Assembly: GCA_039920865.1 (NCBI GenBank)
Contig: JBDSCZ010000278.1
Location: 1 to 19,420 of the forward strand
DNA from: AVCC01 sp039920865
GTDB taxonomy: Bacteria; Pseudomonadota; Gammaproteobacteria; Burkholderiales; Burkholderiaceae_D
Reading direction: 5' to 3'
DNA length: 19,420 bases
Shown here: positions 13,823 through 19,420 of the stretch, one piece after another
Numbering within the stretch: position 1 is the first letter of the stretch
How the letters are laid out: every line of letters starts with the position of its first letter
Program-made: the position numbers and the translations under genes
Notes under the pieces: generated by a model
Told to the model about the DNA's origin: nothing
The model's input: the letters and a program-made list of their open reading frames with translations, nothing else
Database searches by the model: none

Positions 13823-16492
13823 ATGCCAACTACACACCAACCCACACTGAAGCGCCATTGTCGCGGGCTACCGCATATCGCCGGGTGGCTGGTTGTCGCC
13901 GTACTGATTACCGTGTCCTGGCTGCACGTCTGCTCGCTGATCGCAGCAGACCGCACCAGAACCATTGCCGATGCCGAGCACAATCTCGCCAACCTCACCA
14001 GGGTGACGCAGGAACATGCGGAGCGCACTTTCCGCAGCGCGGACCAGGCGCTGCATTTCGTCATCCATCACTATGAAAAGATCGGTGACAAGCTCGATCT
14101 AAAACTACTCACACAACAGGGCGTGATCGATACCGACATCTTCAATCAGGTCGGCATCATCGATGCCGATGGCAAGTACCGGTTGGGCAACCTGCCGTTC
14201 GAGAGTCCGATGGACCTGTCGGACCGGGAGCATTTCTGGGTCCATCTGGCGGCAGACACCGGAAAATTATTCATCTCCAAGCCGGTACTGGGACGCGCCT
14301 CGGGCAAGTGGTCGATCCAGCTGTCGCGCCGCATCAACCGCAAAGACGGCAGTTTTGGCGGGGTCGCAGTAGTGTCGCTCGACCCCGGCTATTTCACCCG
14401 CTTCTACGGCGATCTCGATCTGGGCCATGGTGGCATGGCTGCCATGTTCGGGCTGGATGGCATGATTCGCGCCCGGAGAGCGGGGGAACGGGAAGACTTT
14501 GGCATTGACGCCTCTTCCTCCACGCTGATGTCGCGCATCGATCAGGGTCAAAAGAGCGGTGCTGCTACCACCCGCTCGGTGGTGGACGGCGTGGAGCGCA
14601 TCCTTTTCTTCAGAAAAGTGACGCCCTATCCGATCGCGGTGATAGCCGGCATTACAAGCACCGATGTGTTGTCCGCCCACCTGCAGGCCAGAAACATGCT
14701 GCTATGGCAGGCATCCATCGCCAGTCTGCTGATACTGGTTTTGGGCATGGTGTTCTCGTATCATCAGCGCCAGATACGGCGCGATATCCTGCAGCGCAAA
14801 CGGACTGAACAGCAACTGCGCATCGCTGCCGCTGCTTTCGAGTCGCAGGAAGGCATGTTTGTCACCGATGCCGATAAAGTGATCCAGCGCGTCAACCATG
14901 CATTTACACAGATCACCGGCTACAGCGCCGCAGATGCAGTCGGCCAGACACCAAAACTGCTCAGTTCGGGGCGGCACGATGCGGCCTTCTATACCGCGAT
15001 GGAAGAAAGCATCGCACACAGCGGCTATTGGCAAGGCGAAATCTGGAACCGCCGCAAAGGCGGCGAAGTGTATCCGCAATGGCTCACCATCACCGCGGTA
15101 AAAGACCCCGCCGGCGAAGTCAGCCATTACGTCTGCACGCTGAACGACATTACCCTTCGCAAGGCTGCGGAAAACGAGATCAGGCATCTGGCTTATTATG
15201 ACCCGCTGACCTTGCTGCCCAACCGGCGGCTGCTGCTGGATCGCCTGCATCAGGCATTGGTCGCCAGCGAACGCAGCGGGCATGAGGGTGCTTTGCTGTT
15301 CATCGATCTCGACAATTTCAAGATGCTCAATGACACTTTGGGCCATGACAAAGGCGATCTTCTGTTGCAACAGGTGGCGCAGCGTCTCTGCACCTGCGTG
15401 CGCGAAGGCGATACCGTGGCGCGCCTGGGCGGCGACGAGTTCGTCGTGATGCTGGAAGACTTAAACACGTCACCGCAAGTGGCCGCATCCCAGGCCAAAG
15501 CCATCGGCGAAAAAATTCTTGCGACGCTCAATCAGGTGTATCTGATGGGAGAACATGTGTATCACAGTAGCTCCAGCATCGGTATCAGCCTGTTCAATCA
15601 TCACCTGGGCGGCGTCGATGAGCTTTTAAAACGGGCCGATCTGGCGATGTATGAAGCCAAGGCAGCCGGCCGCAATACCCTGCGCTTTTTTGACCCGGAC
15701 ATGCAGGCAGTGGTCATGGCGCGTGCCGCCCTGGAGGCCGACCTGCGGCAGGCGCTGCAGGAGCATCAATTTCAGCTTTACTACCAACCACAAGTCGGTG
15801 CGGATGGGCGCTTGATCGGCGCCGAAGCGTTGCTGCGCTGGCTACATCCGCAGCGAGGCCTGGTTCTGCCCAACGAATTTATCCCGCTCACCGAAGAAAC
15901 AGGGCTGATCCTGCCGCTGGGCCAGTGGGTGCTGGAAACTGCCTGTCTCCAGCTCAAAAGCTGGGCTGCCCATGCAGAATTGGCGCAACTGACGCTGGCG
16001 GTCAATATCAGCGCACGCCAGCTGCAGCAACCGGATTTTGTGCCGCACGTGCTGGCCACGCTGGAGCGTACCGGCGCCAATCCGGGCCAACTGAAACTGG
16101 AACTGACCGAAAGCCAGCTGCTCAAAGACGTGGAAGATAGCATCGACAAGATGCTGCTGCTGAAAGCGCCCGGGATCCATTTTGCGCTGGACGATTTCGG
16201 CACCGGCTATTCATCCCTGTCTTACCTGAAACGCCTGCCGTTGGATCAGTTGAAAATCGACCGTTCCTTTGTGTCCAATGTGCTCAAAGACACTGACGAT
16301 GCCATCATCGTCAGCACCATTGTGGCGCTGGCACACGGCCTGGGTCTGGACGTCATCGCAGAAGGGGTGGAAACCGAGGCACAACGCGACTTCCTGGCCG
16401 AGCAGGGCTGCCTTGCGTATCAGGGCAAGCTGTTCGGCAAGCCGATGGCGCTGGCGGAGTTCGAGCAATTGCTGCTCCCGTGCGCAGTGTGA
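13823..16492 (+). CDS. membrane-bound PAS-GGDEF-EAL c-di-GMP enzyme
   Basis: This 889-residue inner-membrane sensor enzyme could both make and degrade c-di-GMP. It has a transmembrane segment (about 19-41), a periplasmic sensor of double-Cache/PDC type (about 45-285), a second transmembrane segment (about 293-312) and a PAS domain (about 332-448). The GGDEF domain (about 450-625) has IDLDNFK (494-500), GGDEF (536-540) and an RxxD inhibitory site (Arg527-Asp530) five residues before it. The EAL domain (about 635-885) has EAL (668-670), Asn728, Glu760, DDFGTGYSS (790-798), Lys811, EGVE (847-850) and Gln867, so phosphodiesterase residues appear complete. Which activity dominates cannot be told. 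The ATG at 13823 lacks a clear Shine-Dalgarno sequence, but it is the start that keeps the whole first membrane segment. It is a single-gene unit. Confidence 0.93.
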   Translation: MPTTHQPTLKRHCRGLPHIAGWLVVAVLITVSWLHVCSLIAADRTRTIADAEHNLANLTRVTQEHAERTFRSADQALHFVIHHYEKIGDKLDLKLLTQQGVIDTDIFNQVGIIDADGKYRLGNLPFESPMDLSDREHFWVHLAADTGKLFISKPVLGRASGKWSIQLSRRINRKDGSFGGVAVVSLDPGYFTRFYGDLDLGHGGMAAMFGLDGMIRARRAGEREDFGIDASSSTLMSRIDQGQKSGAATTRSVVDGVERILFFRKVTPYPIAVIAGITSTDVLSAHLQARNMLLWQASIASLLILVLGMVFSYHQRQIRRDILQRKRTEQQLRIAAAAFESQEGMFVTDADKVIQRVNHAFTQITGYSAADAVGQTPKLLSSGRHDAAFYTAMEESIAHSGYWQGEIWNRRKGGEVYPQWLTITAVKDPAGEVSHYVCTLNDITLRKAAENEIRHLAYYDPLTLLPNRRLLLDRLHQALVASERSGHEGALLFIDLDNFKMLNDTLGHDKGDLLLQQVAQRLCTCVREGDTVARLGGDEFVVMLEDLNTSPQVAASQAKAIGEKILATLNQVYLMGEHVYHSSSSIGISLFNHHLGGVDELLKRADLAMYEAKAAGRNTLRFFDPDMQAVVMARAALEADLRQALQEHQFQLYYQPQVGADGRLIGAEALLRWLHPQRGLVLPNEFIPLTEETGLILPLGQWVLETACLQLKSWAAHAELAQLTLAVNISARQLQQPDFVPHVLATLERTGANPGQLKLELTESQLLKDVEDSIDKMLLLKAPGIHFALDDFGTGYSSLSYLKRLPLDQLKIDRSFVSNVLKDTDDAIIVSTIVALAHGLGLDVIAEGVETEAQRDFLAEQGCLAYQGKLFGKPMALAEFEQLLLPCAV

Positions 16493-16509
16493 TCGCGCAA
16501 TAGCACTGG

Positions 16510-16546
16510 CCAGCAGTGCCTGTCATGCCGGCACCGCTGGCAGTCT
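16510..16546. terminator. hairpin between the convergent GGDEF-EAL and acnA genes
   Basis: CCAGCAGTGCC (16510-16520) pairs with GGCACCGCTGG (16530-16540) with one mismatch and a nine-base loop, followed by CAGTCTTTT. GCACTG/CAGTGC (16503-16519) is an alternative smaller stem. The 68-base space between the two converging stop codons and the T-run on the + strand fit an intrinsic terminator for the c-di-GMP gene, possibly acting in both directions. Confidence 0.6.
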
Positions 16547-16560
16547 TTTGTGTCGCCGGG

Positions 16561-19398
<2,838 letters not shown>

Positions 19399-19420
19399 CG
19401 CATGCTCCTTCGGGGTGATC

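Overview
The window is a high-GC chromosomal segment. The gene set is xdhABC, guaD, an otsB-GH15-otsA cluster, a PAS-GGDEF-EAL protein and acnA. Together with the repeat families, it suggests a betaproteobacterium of the order Burkholderiales, plausibly Oxalobacteraceae. This placement is inferred from protein style and gene content; no rRNA or other marker gene is present.

Bases 1-7210 (+ strand) are a purine-catabolism block. It holds the 3' part of xdhA, then xdhB (ATGA overlap), xdhC and, further on, guaD. GuaD deaminates guanine to xanthine, XdhAB oxidises (hypo)xanthine to urate, and XdhC is the molybdenum-cofactor insertion and maturation chaperone. Two copies of a CCCTCTCCCGC-type palindromic repeat sit at the xdhB-xdhC junction. 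One of them has been read into the xdhB C-terminus. Between xdhC and guaD lies an unrelated small secreted protein that resembles SUEL/galactose-binding lectins and is followed by a strong stem-loop.

Bases 7211-7539 separate convergent genes. They contain a MITE-like element of about 175 bp: a long imperfect palindrome with 23-bp ends, flanked by an 8-bp direct repeat.

Bases 7540-11541 (- strand) form a compact trehalose operon transcribed otsB, then a GH15 glycosidase, then otsA. OtsA makes trehalose-6-phosphate, OtsB dephosphorylates it, and the GH15 enzyme probably hydrolyses an alpha-glucoside (glucan or trehalose).

Bases 11542-13564 are a looser region. It has a decayed GGDEF-domain fragment, a secreted low-complexity protein with a serine-codon microsatellite, a third copy of the palindromic repeat, and a small alpha/beta hydrolase.

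Bases 13823-16492 (+) encode an 889-residue membrane-anchored c-di-GMP enzyme with intact GGDEF and EAL motifs. It converges on acnA (- strand, 16561-19398), with a hairpin terminator between the two genes.

I found no tRNA, rRNA, CRISPR array, transposase or integrase. I saw no clear new multi-gene system. The items most worth a second look are the MITE-like element, the bacterial SUEL-like protein, the repeat-extended XdhB with a repeat-supplied leader on xdhC, and the GH15 gene inside the ots operon.
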